Origin: Carnegiea gigantea
Lineage: Eukaryota > Streptophyta > Magnoliopsida > Caryophyllales > Cactaceae
Direction of reading: 5' to 3'
Assembly (NCBI GenBank): GCA_029747015.1
Contig: JAKOGI010000819.1
Coordinates: forward strand, 248,001 to 312,000
Length of the DNA stretch: 64,000 nt
Shown: positions 1 to 11,880 of the stretch, piece after piece
Layout: the number at the start of each line of letters is the position of its first letter
Numbering within the stretch: the first letter of the stretch is position 1
Notes under the pieces: model-generated
Told to the model about the DNA's origin: nothing
The model's input: the letters and a program-made list of their open reading frames with translations, nothing else
Databases searched by the model: none
Position numbers and translations under genes: made by a program

Positions 1-2744
1 GCCACTTGGGGCGAGAATTGAAAGTTAGGGTTTGAAAGCGATGGCCACCACCACCACGACTGTGCTGTTGATGGTGGAGTTAGATTCCGATGAAGCAACA
101 GAACCGAGAAAGGACAAGAGTAGCAGTAGCACGAGTGGTTCAAGGATGCAAACACTAGCAGTAGCAGCACCACCAATTGGGCTCCCAGCAACACCCATAG
201 CTGCACCAAATCGCCACTAAAACCAGCCGAAGCAACCATTAAAACTAAGCTAGAATAGCAGCCCAGGAGCAGTAATAGTAGCGATTTAAGGAGTAGTAAA
301 ATGGGGGGTTCTTGTGGAGTGGTTTGATTTAAGGAGGGTTAGTGACCATCCACAACAGTACCCAAAAGCCCTTAGAATAGGTTCCAAGCTCGGAATGAGG
401 TGGGTGGCTCCTGATCCCTAAACCTACTACTAATTTGCAAATGTTTTTGAAATATTTATGATAGCTGATTTGGAAGTTAGGTTAAAACTGTAATGAGTTA
501 AGAAACTTTAAGTAGTCGGTGAATCACTTGGGTTGAACTGAAATGGTTGGTGCTATGAGGATGGAGTTTGGGTTATGTGAAATCCATGTGTTACGAAGTG
601 GAATGTCATGTTTAATGCTACATTATATGTGTTGAGTGCCGAAGCTTAGTCAATGTGCGTCAATGAACTAAATGTGATATGTTAGACTGGGGTTCGCACT
701 TGCGCTAGGTGTGTATGCTTGAATTGAGTTTCCTGCTAAATTGACGTATTTACAACTATTTGATTGCTTGGCATGTCAAGCAGACTTAAGCAAATAGACA
801 TGTAATTGCACTTGAATGAACCCTGTCTCATATCGAGTATAGTTTCATTTATTCAATCGTGATCCTAAGTCGTCTCGAGTCGAAATGTGTGACTGTCTAT
901 GGCAGATAGACTAGATGTTAGCTAAGGGTGGTAGTGATTATGCAATGTAAGCTCCTTTCGTGACCTGAATGATGTCTCTCCAGTATGTTTAGAATTTCAT
1001 GTCATTAGATGAAATGTTTACGTCTGAAGTGTGATAAATTGAGCTAAGTATGTATAGGTGCAATGTTACCTTTAAAACGAGTTTCCATATCACCTATCTT
1101 GAAGAGTCAATGAATATGTAGTCATTAACTCGTTTGAAACATATTTTACCAGATGAGTGGTTTTATGCTTTTCAAATCGATGTGAAATCGTTAAGGCATC
1201 GAGCCTCTTGAGAATGAGAATATCATTATTTAACATAATCAAAGTTGCAATGCAAGTGCATTTCATGTATAATACGTGTAAAATATTTTGGGGTACGGGA
1301 ATGGTGCCAAATGCTTGGACAAATGATTAGGGAATATACCCAATTTGGGGGAACCCTAATATGTTAGGAGATAAACCTAAAAGTAGGAACCCTAGAAAAC
1401 CATAACGAGGGTAATGGTCCAATGATTTCCCAAGGGATAATACGAAATGTGAGTGACGATATCACCGGTGCGATGGAATATGAGTGATGGCCTTACCCAT
1501 ACCAAGCACAAATATGAGAATCTAATGCCTTACGAAAATGATTTCGTATATGTTAGGTGATGTAAGTCCCTCATTCGAGGGTGATGTTAGTGTAAAGATT
1601 TGAAAAGGATGCATATTTTCTCGAAAAGAGTTTTTATTGAGTTCCAAGTATTTTTTAAGAGCAACGATGGTTTTATAAGAATTTCCATTGGTTTAAGTGA
1701 TATACATTAATCTCACTTTCTTGCCAAAAAGAGTCTCACTTGGTGATTTTGTTTAAACTCCTAGATAATGGGTGTTTATATGTGGACTAAGTGTTCTATT
1801 GCATCCAATACCTGAATTGTGCATAAAATAGCTTATTAATAAATCCTGCGTGCATGTTATGCGACGTTATGCTTATATTATGTGATGTTATACTGATATA
1901 ACGTTGGATTACCACTAATAAACTACAAAAAACTTAGGTCAGACAAGTTAAGTACCTTGTATGTGAATTTAAAAGAGAATAGGATTAGCATTATACTAGA
2001 GAGGTCATTGAGGTGATGACAAATGTGGAAGACCCTACATGCTTATTATATGATAATATATATCATAATTATATGTGCTCTACTTAAAGTATTATGTGCA
2101 GCTGTTTTGTTTTCTGGGGTTGGGAATGATTTACTGGGCATCTGATAGCTCATCCCCCTATCTTTTCCCCCTTTTGCCCAGGATTTGGTTATGATAGGTA
2201 GAGTCTGGCCTATGCAAGTTGAACTAGAGGCTTCATGCACTTTGGAAAAATGTGAAGGGCTTATGTAATGTGGATTTATGAATTTATTAATGTTATGTAA
2301 TGTATTCATAAGTATGCAAGCCTTGTAAGTTAATTATGTTTGTTCATGTATAGTACATTAAGTAATAGTCGCTCTGAATGGTCGTGTGGGCCAAACATCT
2401 ATGTTGTTAGTCATTTGTTTAGTCGTTTTACTTATTATGGGATGTCAACTCCAGTGCTCCGGATGTGTGATCCATTGAGCTGCATCTTTATTTTTCTTTC
2501 TATTTATTGAACATTATTCTTGGTATACTCTGGGTGTGTGGCCTGTAGAGTTGTGATCTCTAGCGTGTAGTCATTGGGTTATGAACATATGTTTTTGTGT
2601 TTATCGAATGCAGGAACCTATTATAAAGCTAGAAGCCTTGTTTTAGCCCATTTTTAGGCGAAACTCTGTCTGTTTTGCCCCATAATTTATGTAGGATTTA
2701 AGAAATTGTTAGTACTCCTAACCCTAGGGGTTAGGGGTGTTATA
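1..2744 (+). repeat. 5' LTR (start cut by window edge)
   Basis: Matches the copy beginning near 6980 almost throughout, with many substitutions and small indels. By comparison with the other copy about 700 bp of its start lie outside the window. It ends at GTGTTATA (2744), a decayed form of the GTGTTACA end of the other copy. A short Ser/Thr-rich reading frame at 32-220 has a degenerate counterpart at 7069-7302 and is LTR sequence, not a gene. Confidence 0.8.
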
Positions 2745-2746
2745 GA

Positions 2747-2758
2747 TGGCATCAAAGC
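2747..2758 (+). other. Primer-binding site, initiator-Met tRNA type (degenerate)
   Basis: TGGCATCAAAGC starts two bases after the LTR end and differs at two positions from TGGTATCAGAGC, the standard complement of the 3' end of plant initiator tRNA-Met. Its position fixes the 5' LTR/internal boundary. Confidence 0.7.
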
Positions 2759-5700
2759 AAAGTCTTGCGGCCATAGGCCGTGACCTAAGTTTTGCCTTTC
2801 ACATAGTTACCCAGGAACACTTTGTGATAATGTGACATATGTCGTGCTCTGTGTGCATGTGTGCCTTATGGCATGGTCATTTGCGACTTACGTGTAGCCT
2901 GAGTAGGTCGATTGATTAAAAGGGGTGGGTTATGTATTAGTATAGGAGCTAAATGGCTCCCCACACCTTGAGCTGGCATTGTGGATGCCCCATTAGTGCA
3001 CTGTGTTCCTAACGTACTAATTGGCTTAACTAATTGACTGTTATGTGATTCGGTTAAGCCGATGGGATAAAAAGTGAGTCATGTGTTAGAATGTCAACCT
3101 AATTAACTTGTGTACTCTTGCTTGAGCTAAGTGATGGTTCGGAAAGTAAATGTGTTATTCGTGCACCTTAATAAAACAATCGAAAGTTAAAGCATGTTGA
3201 TTTGAACTTGAACGATTGAAAATCTTTTTCCAAGCTCATTCTTTGCCACTACATGCAAATTGCTCCTTGGGCCTTACAATAAAGATAGCAGACGTACTTA
3301 GAGGCAGTAGAGAAGAGGCTAAAAATAGATAAGTTATTTTCCACCTTTGAAATTCAAGATTTTAAAATGTTATTTTCCTTCTCGCTATTGAGTTAAGTTT
3401 TACTTTGCACCAAAGGATTTACATTCTCTTAGTAATGATGAATGAGTTTAGGTTCATAAGTACATGTTCTTATGCGTGTCGAGATGTTGGTTGTGAATGT
3501 GTATGTGCTAAGATGTGTACATTAATGGAATTGTTCGTGATGGACAAGGAGAGGAATGATTGGAAATTAGTTACTATGACCGATAGTCCTACTAAATGAT
3601 ACCTTCCACTTGTGAATTCTAAATTTCCTGAGGAAATTACAGGATATTTTCATATGCATGCTTAGAAGATTAAATGCTAGCAGTAGGATCTTATTGAACA
3701 TTGCATAGGTGTACCTACCATTCCCCATCTTTGTCAATATTGCTTGTATAGTGTATTACTTACTTTCTATCATATGAACTATTATTCGTGATGTGGGGTG
3801 GCAATGTTTTGGCTGGAATGAACCCTAATACACCTAGAAAGTGCAAGGAATAGAAAGCCTAGTAAACTTTGGAATTGTACGCAGTAAATGATTATTGCCA
3901 AGGTTACCAAGGTGAGCGGCTTACACGGTAAGACTCCTATGATCACTTACGGGATAGGTGAGTCTCATAAGACCTTAATGCATACCTATAAGACCATTAA
4001 TGTCGCCCATACTCAAAATGATCATAGCCCATTGGTTGCAAGTCTCTCCTAAATTTGGATGAGCTTTAGGGCATGCCGTTGACCACAGGTTGTAAATAGG
4101 GATTGCACGCGTGTATACATGTCTAGGTGTTTTCCCTATGTGACAACCCCATGAGTCTACAAGACTTAAGGAATGATTACAGTGTTATGTGCTGTGTGAA
4201 GCCATGGGAGTACCTATACTTAGGATTATTGTGGGTGACCATCGATGTGTTTGTGGTCGAACGCTAAAAGAATGAGTTTTTAGTAGTTGCTTGGCTTGAA
4301 CTTGATTAAGCATATGATTGTATTAGTCGAGCGATTTGATTTATGTGCTTAGTTGCACAACATGACTCTTGAATCATCATTTACAGTCAATGAATTCTAT
4401 TTTCTCATGTTATAGTTGGAGTAATTGAACACGATGTATATAATGCGTGACTTGGTGACAACAACGTTACATTTGCATGTGTTCACATCTATAGATGGGT
4501 ATAACACATGTGTAAGAAAGGTAGTATGGTAGAGTATCCAAGGTCATGTCAGCATATACATAGACACTCACGTTTGTTATGCAAAGTCATTGATGCATTG
4601 TAAGAGTTGGGTCACTGACTAGATGTGTGAGTTAACTCTTAAGTACATGAGCTTCTTAGTGCCTGTTTTGAGCCTGTTTAGGATGAAGTTGAGTTATATG
4701 CACTATCTAATGTGTGTGGCCTATCCCGTGATAAGATCATTAATGTGTTACCTGCATTACATGACTCCTATTGCTTTATGTTTTAGCTTGGGTGGCCGTA
4801 TGCGCATATATTTAATACACGACCTAGTGACTATCAGAATTTGCATTCGCATGTGCTTATAATCGTATATCTTATGTTTGCTAAGGAGAACATGCTAGTA
4901 CCTCAGATTTTAGGGGCTAACCTCTATTTGGATGTGCAATTGCCTATAAGCTTCATCTGACACGATGATGTGTAGGCGTACTTGTAGTCATATGCGACAC
5001 TTTACTGTATCACCTGGTCCTTAAAGTTGTAGAATGTGGCGGTTAAAGTGTTTGATTGAAGTGTTCTGGTGTGGTTTGACTATATAATGGTATATACTTG
5101 TGCCATCCTCATTGGGACATGGGTATGTCAATTTACCTGTATGGCTTCGTGACTTAGAGAGAAACCAATTCCATATGGAAACTCCAAGGTAGAGCTTTGC
5201 ATTAGGTAAACCATTATGATTAAGCTAATGTAATTACCGTGTCAGTTATTGCTCATTTAACTATACCTGTGAATATTCTTTATTGGGATGATTGCATTTG
5301 TATACATAATACGGGGCATCAGGTTGGATCTCTAAATTACTACCTTACTAACTCTTATATTATTTGTCATACCGCGTTCCATTACCTATAGCAACTAGTG
5401 ACCGCTTCAGTGACAGTTCCTAGTTGAAAAAGACTTCATTGGGTGGCTGAATTATTAATCACGCTATACGTGCATCGTTGGGAGTAGTGACCTTACACCT
5501 ACCTAACCTCATCACCCCCTTCATACAATTTACGTATAAGAAGTGTCGGGAGCCTTCCCTGTCATTGACCTACTATTGGACCATGTTCCCCAAGCTATTC
5601 TATGCTTAGTGATTGATGACCGCATGCATTACCCCAGTAACATGCCCCATATGTACTGAAACATGGGCTAACTCCATAGATTATGCTTGATTTCAAAGTG

Positions 5701-6260
5701 TGACATTGTTACGAACCTATGTCATTCTTATGTGTTGTCGTTGTTCATACATTGCTATGTGATGCTGTGCGATGCTATACAATGCCCTTTCTATTCTGTG
5801 ATGATATAGAATTCCTGGCCGACTGACTTAATCCTAAAATGATTTGATTCCTTCGTGCAATAGGATAGATTTGATGTAGCTATGTACCCTGACTCGACCT
5901 TCATTAGTACCACTAGTTGTCATGTACAGAAAGGGTTCTCAGTTGCCAACTTATGTACTTCTATCTAAAGTGGTTCTTGTTTAACCCTTGCTCCAATGTG
6001 ATTTTGAAAAAGGTATCCATACCAACTCAATTGCGCGCTTCGATGCGATTTGCCCTCAGCGCCTAAATAAACTGAGTAGATGCTTGGCGCGGATTGCCAA
6101 GGAGGAGACTGGATACCATAAGCCCTTTTTCAATTTAAAAGATACAGTTTATTGCAAAATGAAATTTTTGGATCCTAGTGCAAGTCGTGTAGATCATAGT
6201 ATGTGTGTGCATCTTGTGTTTGACTGAACTGTGAACTTTGAAATTTCGAGAACGAAATTC

Positions 6261-6275
6261 TTTTAAAGAGGAAAA
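6261..6275 (+). other. Polypurine tract of LARD-like element
   Basis: TTTTAAAGAGGAAAA lies immediately before the LTR start TGGTAATAACC at 6276, where the plus-strand primer of an LTR retrotransposon is expected. Confidence 0.65.
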
Positions 6276-9200
6276 TGGTAATAACCGAGATTCTCAATCC
6301 GAGGCTAACTGATTGGGTTAATGTTTTCATCAACTATGCTTTATTTAATTAGCCATGTTAGATTAATTATTTACACTAATTTAGTGTAATAGGTATACGG
6401 AGTAATTTTACTAATTTTTCCAATTAAATTACGCAATAATATGAAATTAGTGGGCTCGTTAAAAGTTAAGCCGAGGCATAAGTACTTAAAAATTGGCAAG
6501 TCGAATTATGATATTTAGGGTCTAGATTAAGCGAAACTAGATGAATTAGGACCGAAGTCGGTTTAATGAGTAAGGATTAAACACCGAAAACAAAAACCAA
6601 AAAAGGGAAACCATAAGGGGATCGAAGCACCCTTCTTCTACGGAAACATGACTATGACTAGGGGGTTCTCTACTACCCCAGCCCTGTGAACCACCAGAGA
6701 AGAGAGACATAGGGAGGGGGGGAGAGAGAGACAAACAAAGAGAGAGAGAGAGAGAGAGAGAGATGAGGCCCGGTGGCGCGATGGTGGCGCCACCCCGGCT
6801 CGTACCGCGACCGCGACCCCGTACCCAGTTAGACTAGAGAGAGATCGAGGGTAAGCGAGAGTGGAATCAAAAGAGAGAGAGAGAGAGAGAGATGGCGGGG
6901 CGGTCAAGCGCAACGGTAGAAAGGTCGAGCGGCGGCTGTCGGCTCAGAGCACCTCTGCTGACCGGACTTAAGTGTTGGTGCCACTTGGGGCGAGAATTGA
7001 GAGTTAGGGTTTAAGGATAGGGAGAACTGAGAGTTAGAGCACCTCTGCTGACTGCAACCGCACTGTTAATGATAAAGTCGGATTCCAGCGAAGGAGCAGA
7101 ACTGAGAAAGGAGAAGACTAGCAGTAACACGAGTGGTTTAACGATGGGGAAGAGTCATGCAAACACTAGCAGTAGCAGCACCACCAATCAGGCTCCTAGC
7201 AACACCCACAACCGTACCAAACCACCACCAAAACTAGCCTGGGCAACCACCAAAACTAAGCCAGAACAGCAGCCCAGTAGCAGCAATAGAAGTAGGAGTT
7301 GAGAAGTAGTAAATAGGGGGTTTGTGCGGAGGGGTTCGATTCAAGGAGGGTTCCTGACCATCCACAAGAGCACCCAAAAGTCCTTAGAATAGGTCTTAAG
7401 CTTGGAGGGAGGTGGGTGGTTCCTGATACCTAAACCTGCTACTAATTTGCAAAAGTTTCTGAAATATTTGTGATAGCTGATTTAGTAGTTAGGTTGAAAC
7501 TATAATGAGTTGAGAAACTATAAGTAGTCGGTGAATCATTTGGGTTGAACTAAAATGGTTTTGAGGACAATTGTGGTCAGTGCTATAAGGAGGGAGTTTA
7601 GGTTGTGTGAAATCCGTATATTATGAAGTGGATTGTCATGTTTAATGCTGTATTATATGTGTTGAGTGCTGAAGTATAGTCGATGTGCATTAATGAACTA
7701 AATGCAATATGTTAGCCTTGGGCTCACACATGCATTAGGTGTGTATGTCTGAATTGAGTTTCACACTAAATTGATGCATTTACAACTGTTTGATTGCTTG
7801 GCATGTTAGGAAGACTTAAGTAAATAGACATGTGATTGCACTTGAAAGAACCTATCTCAGTCTGACAGTAGTTTCCTATCATCATGTCAAGTCGTCTCAA
7901 GTCGAAATGTGTGACTGTCTATGGTAGATAAACCATATGTTAGCTAATGGTGCTGGTGATTATGCAATGTAAACCCCTTTCATGACCTAAATGACGTCTC
8001 TTGAGTATGCTTAGAATTTTATGTCATTAGATGAAATGTTTAGGTTTGAAGTATGAAAAATTGAGATACTCTATGAGTGCAATGTTACCTTTAAAACGAG
8101 TTTCCATATCACCTGTCTTGAAAAGTGAGTGATTATGTAGTCATTAACTCGTTTAAGCATATTTTACTACATGAGTGGTTTTATACTTTTTAAGTCGATA
8201 TGAAATAATTAAGGCTTCGAGCCTCCTGAGAATGAGATTATCATTGTTTATGACACAATGAAACTTATAACGTAAGTGCATTTAATGTGAAATGCATCTA
8301 AAATGTTTTGGGCTAGGAGAATGGGGCTAAATACTTAGAGAAATTATTAGGAAACAGATCTAATTTACGGGAACCCTAATACCTAGGGAGATAGACCGAA
8401 AAGTAGGAACTGTAGAAGACCCTGACAAGGGTAATGGTCCACTAATTTCCTGGGGGATAATACAAAAGATTAGTGACGATCTCACCGACATGATGGAGAG
8501 TGAGCAACGGCCTTACCCATACCAAGCATAAATATGAGAATCTGATGCATTATGAAAATGATTTCGTACATGTTAGGTGATGTAAATGCCTTATTCAAGG
8601 ATGATGTTAGTGTAAAGATTTGAAAAGGGTGCTTACCTTCTTGAAAAGGGTTTTTATTGAGTTCCAATTATCTACCAAGATAACCATGGTTTTATAAGAA
8701 TTTCCATTGGTTTAAGGAATATGCATTAATCTCCCTTTCTTGCCAAAAGGAGTCTCACTTGGTGATTTTGCTTAAACTACTTGGTGATAGGTGTTTATAT
8801 GTGGACCAAGTGTTCTATTGCGTCCAATACCTGAATTATTGCATGAAATAGCTTATTAATGAATCCCGTGTGCATGTTATGCAAATGTTATGCTTATATT
8901 ATGTGATGTTTTGTTGATATAACATGGGATTACCACCAATAAGCTACAGAAGACTTAGGTCAGACAAGTTAAGTACCTTGTATGTGAATTTAAAGAAGAA
9001 TAAGGTTGCCATTATACTAGAGAGGTCATTAAGGTGATGACAAATGTGGAAGACCCTACATGCTCATTATATGGTAATACATATCAGATTGCATGTGTGT
9101 GCTACTGAAAGCATTATGTGTAACTGTTTTTTTTTTGGGGTTGGGAATGATTCACTAAGCATGTGGTAGCTCATCCCCTTATCTTTCCTCCTTTTCCCCT

Positions 9201-9763
9201 GGATATGGTTATGACAAGTAGAGCTAGCGTACGCAAGTTGAACCAGAGGCTTCTTGCACTTTGGAAAGATGTGAAGGGCTTATGTAACTTAGATTTATAA
9301 ATTTATTAATGTTGTGTGACATATTTATAAGTATGCGAGCCCTGTAAGTTAATTAGGTTGGTTCGTGTATAGTATAATAAGTAATAGTCACATTGAATGG
9401 CTGTGTGGGCTAACTATCTATGTGCTCAGTCATTTTTTTGGCGATTTTACTTATTATGGGATGTAAACCCCAGTGCTCCAGATGTGTGATCCGTTGAGTT
9501 GTATCTTTACTTTTCTTTCTATTTATTGAACATTATTCTTGGTATACTGTGGTTACATGGCCTGTAGAGTTGTGATTTCCGCATATGTAGCCTTTGAGTT
9601 ATGACTAATGTTTATGTATTTATCAAATGTAGGATCCTATTGTAAGGCTAGAAGCCTGGTTTTAGCCCATTTTTAGGCAAAACTCTGATCGTTTCGCCCC
9701 AGATTTTAAGTAGGATTTAAGAAATAGTTAATACTCATAACCCTAGGGGTTAAAGGTGTTACA
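6276..9763 (+). repeat. 3' LTR, 3488 bp
   Basis: Starts TGGTAATAACC (a decayed TGTAATAACC) and ends GGTGTTACA. From about 6980 it is co-linear with the window start. It contains a GA-rich low-complexity block at about 6720-6895 and a 17-bp direct repeat (6946-6962 and 7036-7052) absent from the 5' copy. The outer flank lies outside the window on the 5' side, so no target duplication can be tested. Confidence 0.8.
6720..6895. repeat. Interrupted (GA)n microsatellite inside LTR
   Basis: Two GA runs (about 6737-6763 and 6870-6893) flank a GC-rich stretch containing a palindromic TGGCGCCACC. The Ser/Leu-rich reading frames on the - strand here are by-products of the repeat. Confidence 0.85.
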
Positions 9764-9767
9764 GATA

Positions 9768-9953
9768 GTAGCCTATGATGTCAAATCCATGCTTGGTAGC
9801 TAACAGTCCTGAGATTTGACAGCTGCCAACTTTCATTGTGACAGTGGCCTATGATGTGAGATCCAAAGCTCACTGCTAAGGCCCTTAGATTTGACATTCA
9901 CCAACTTTCATCATAATGGTGGCCTGGTGATAATGGTGGCCTGGTGATGCTCG
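9768..9953. repeat. Short tandem repeat, about 75-bp unit
   Basis: Two diverged units (9768-9843, 9844-9918) share GTxGCCTATGATGT, GATTTGACA and CCAACTTTCAT blocks in the same order. Two 17-18 bp partial units beginning GTGGCCTGGTGAT follow. The array starts five bases after the LARD-like 3' LTR ends. Confidence 0.7.
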
Positions 9954-11289
9954 AAACCAACAATGTTGTTAAAATGTTCCATTGTACTGAGAGCCAGGGA
10001 TGTAGTACTAGGAGTCAGTGGATTTTTCAATTTATCCTTTCACCGGATTGGCGTACCTTCTGCCTGTCTAGCATATTTTTCTTTATGCTTTCACTAGAGT
10101 AGTGGACCTTTCACCGGTCTAGCTGATTTTGAATTTATCATTTCGCCGGATTGGCAGCTTTCGTCGGTCTGGAAAATTTCTGGATTTTGCAAACTATCTA
10201 AGCACCTTTGCCTTGTTTTCTTACGTATCTTCTTGGCAACACTTTTCTCCATTATTGTGAAAGCTAGTGTATGCTTAGAATGCCTTGAGTGCTTTAGAAC
10301 CTAGCCAAGCCCTAATTACTATCATTCCATTGCTTCTACTTTTCATACATGATAGATTAACAAGTTCGAACTTACTCTTCCTTGGCATACGCTAGTGAAC
10401 TTGCTCTTCCCTTGGCATATGCCAGTGAACCTAATCAGATCCCCCATTTTCTACGTTCTCTTCTGATTTGCCACTTGTATCTTGCTTTAGTCCATGGGAA
10501 AACTAGTTTTCATTGCTATGATTCTCGTTGGATACCGGTTGGGTCCCCTATGTGACTACTTCCTTTTTTCCTTCTTGTTCTATTGCTCTTTTAGCAATCC
10601 ATGCATATGAGGTAGATTCCCCTAAGGAACTAGTCAAGTCCTCTAGTCACCACCTCTTTTTTTCTTTCTAGTTTTTCTCTTTGATTGATCTTCTTAAGAT
10701 TGCTCTTTTTGGTTCTACATGGGTCCCCTCTTGATTTTGGTTCTTTCTTTTGCTTTTTTTGTGTTGATTTTGAGTGATTTATCATAGGGCTTTTGGCAAA
10801 CTATTCTCCAAGTGGAGCCCGACTGGTTTCCCCTTTCATTTTCTTATTCTCTTCTTCTATAAAAGGCCACCTTGGCTTTGTATAAATCACACTAACTTCT
10901 TATGTTACATACCAATGTGTAACTTTTTCTCAACTCTTTGGATTTTCTCCTTCTTCATTAGGATCCTGGTACTATTTAAAAAAGAACAAGAGTGTAAGAA
11001 AAGCTCATCCACCCTATAGGGAGGAAAGGCTCGTCAAGATTACTTTATCAAGTGAGGATGGACACCTGTCGATCCTTGGGATGCCCATAACCTTTTATTA
11101 GATGTTGGTCCAAGCACCTAGTCATGTTGCCACTAATGCAGTAAGTGTCCTTCCTCTTTTATTTTCCTTTTTGCTTTCTTTCTCTATGAATATAAATATG
11201 ATGTTTTTCATCTCTTTCTTTTAATGATGATCTAATTAGGGGTGTAGTGCCTCTAGTAATTTATAATCCTTAGTAAGTTCATATTTGCT
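9954..11289. other. No gene seen; repeated CCGGATTGG/CCGGTCT motifs
   Basis: Pyrimidine-rich, T-rich DNA without a coding frame I can assign. Near 10020-10170 the motifs CACCGGATTGG, CACCGGTCTAG, GCCGGATTGG and GTCGGTCTGG alternate, suggesting a degraded short repeat. It may belong to the 3' part of the Tat element whose pol lies at 15.8-17.3 kb. Confidence 0.4.
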
Positions 11290-11880
11290 CAGTGTTAGAG
11301 CATGTAGGAGTTGATGTCGTCTATTTAGCACTGAATGAGTAGCTGATTTAATGGACCGTTGTGTTACTCATGGGGAGGTTGATAGATTCTAGTATACAAC
11401 TAATACTTTCCACCTTCCATTCAGGGAAATGACCATGACCCCTTATGATTTTGCTACGCTAACCGGTCTTGGATTTGCAAGAGAGCGGTTAGTGTATCAA
11501 GAAGATTTTCAAGCCCTTCATAACCAGCTTTTCCATCTCTTTGGTCTTATCATGGGGTCTATTCCTTATGAGGACTGATTTCCTTATAGCATTCTAGTGG
11601 TCTTGACAAACGATGATGAACGGTCAGCACAACATTTGTCTTAGCAGCAATCACACATCATTTTAGCTCTTCTTCTCAGCATGACCATCTTCATTGATCT
11701 TAGTAATCATTGCCATTTCCATTATTTAGTTAATTTGGTTGATCTGAATAAAGTGAGAAATTTAAATTGGGGAATTCTCACGTATTCCACCCTTATTCAT
11801 AGGATGCATCAAGGAGTGCGGAAAACCAATCAAACTCATGGAGAACAACACATTAGTATGCCCCTTAAGGGTTTATAAAG
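11290..11880 (+). pseudogene. Plant mobile domain (PMD) fragment, probable Tat antisense ORF
   Basis: Translation around 11390-11560 gives NTFHLPFREMTMTPYDFATL followed by TGLGF. This is the hallmark start of the plant mobile domain (FHLP-GEMT-T-xD-A-LTGL), a domain of MAIN/MAIL-type proteins that is also carried by transposable elements. A later stretch (about 11690-11850) gives VNLVDLNKVRNLNWGILTYS plus TLIHRM, the conserved later PMD block (YLxxLxDLxxVxxxNWGxAxLxxLY). Stops (one just before the FHLP block at a usual tryptophan, another after MGSIPYED) and frame changes show it is dead. It lies antisense to, and downstream of, the Tat pol remnant. PMD identity is fairly sure; membership of the Tat element is inferred. 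Confidence 0.65.

Larger units (their letters stand above)
2745..6275 (+). other. Non-coding internal domain of LARD-like element
   Basis: About 3.53 kb between primer site and 3' LTR. Reading frames are short; the longest (3405-3599, 4623-4862, 5988-6227) match no retrotransposon domain I recognise. A weakly conserved pair of segments near 4446-4490 and 4818-4863 suggests an old internal duplication. The last 40 bases contain the ACGAAATTC...TTTTAAAG-like motif that typically precedes the 3' LTR of Tekay/Del elements. Confidence 0.55.
1..9763 (+). mobile_element. Long-LTR non-coding (LARD-like) retrotransposon
   Basis: Positions 1-2744 and about 6980-9763 are diverged direct copies of each other, both ending in a GGTGTTACA-like terminus. 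Between them lie a primer-site-like sequence just after the first copy and a purine tract just before the start of the second (6276). This is the layout of an LTR retrotransposon. The LTR ends (TGTAATAACC-like start, GTGTTACA end) and the terminal internal sequence are like those of Tekay/Del-type Ty3/gypsy elements. The internal domain of about 3.5 kb shows no gag, protease, RT or integrase motif in any frame, so I infer a non-autonomous LARD-type derivative. A very decayed autonomous element is the alternative. Confidence 0.75.

Noticed and set aside
5988..6227. 79-codon frame near the end of the LARD-like interior, considered as an integrase C-terminus or chromodomain
   Set aside because: Sequence shows neither the GPY/F nor the chromodomain pattern.
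6546..6913. Two overlapping Ser/Leu-rich reading frames on the - strand
   Set aside because: They are encoded by GA repeats within the LTR and have no homology-like features.
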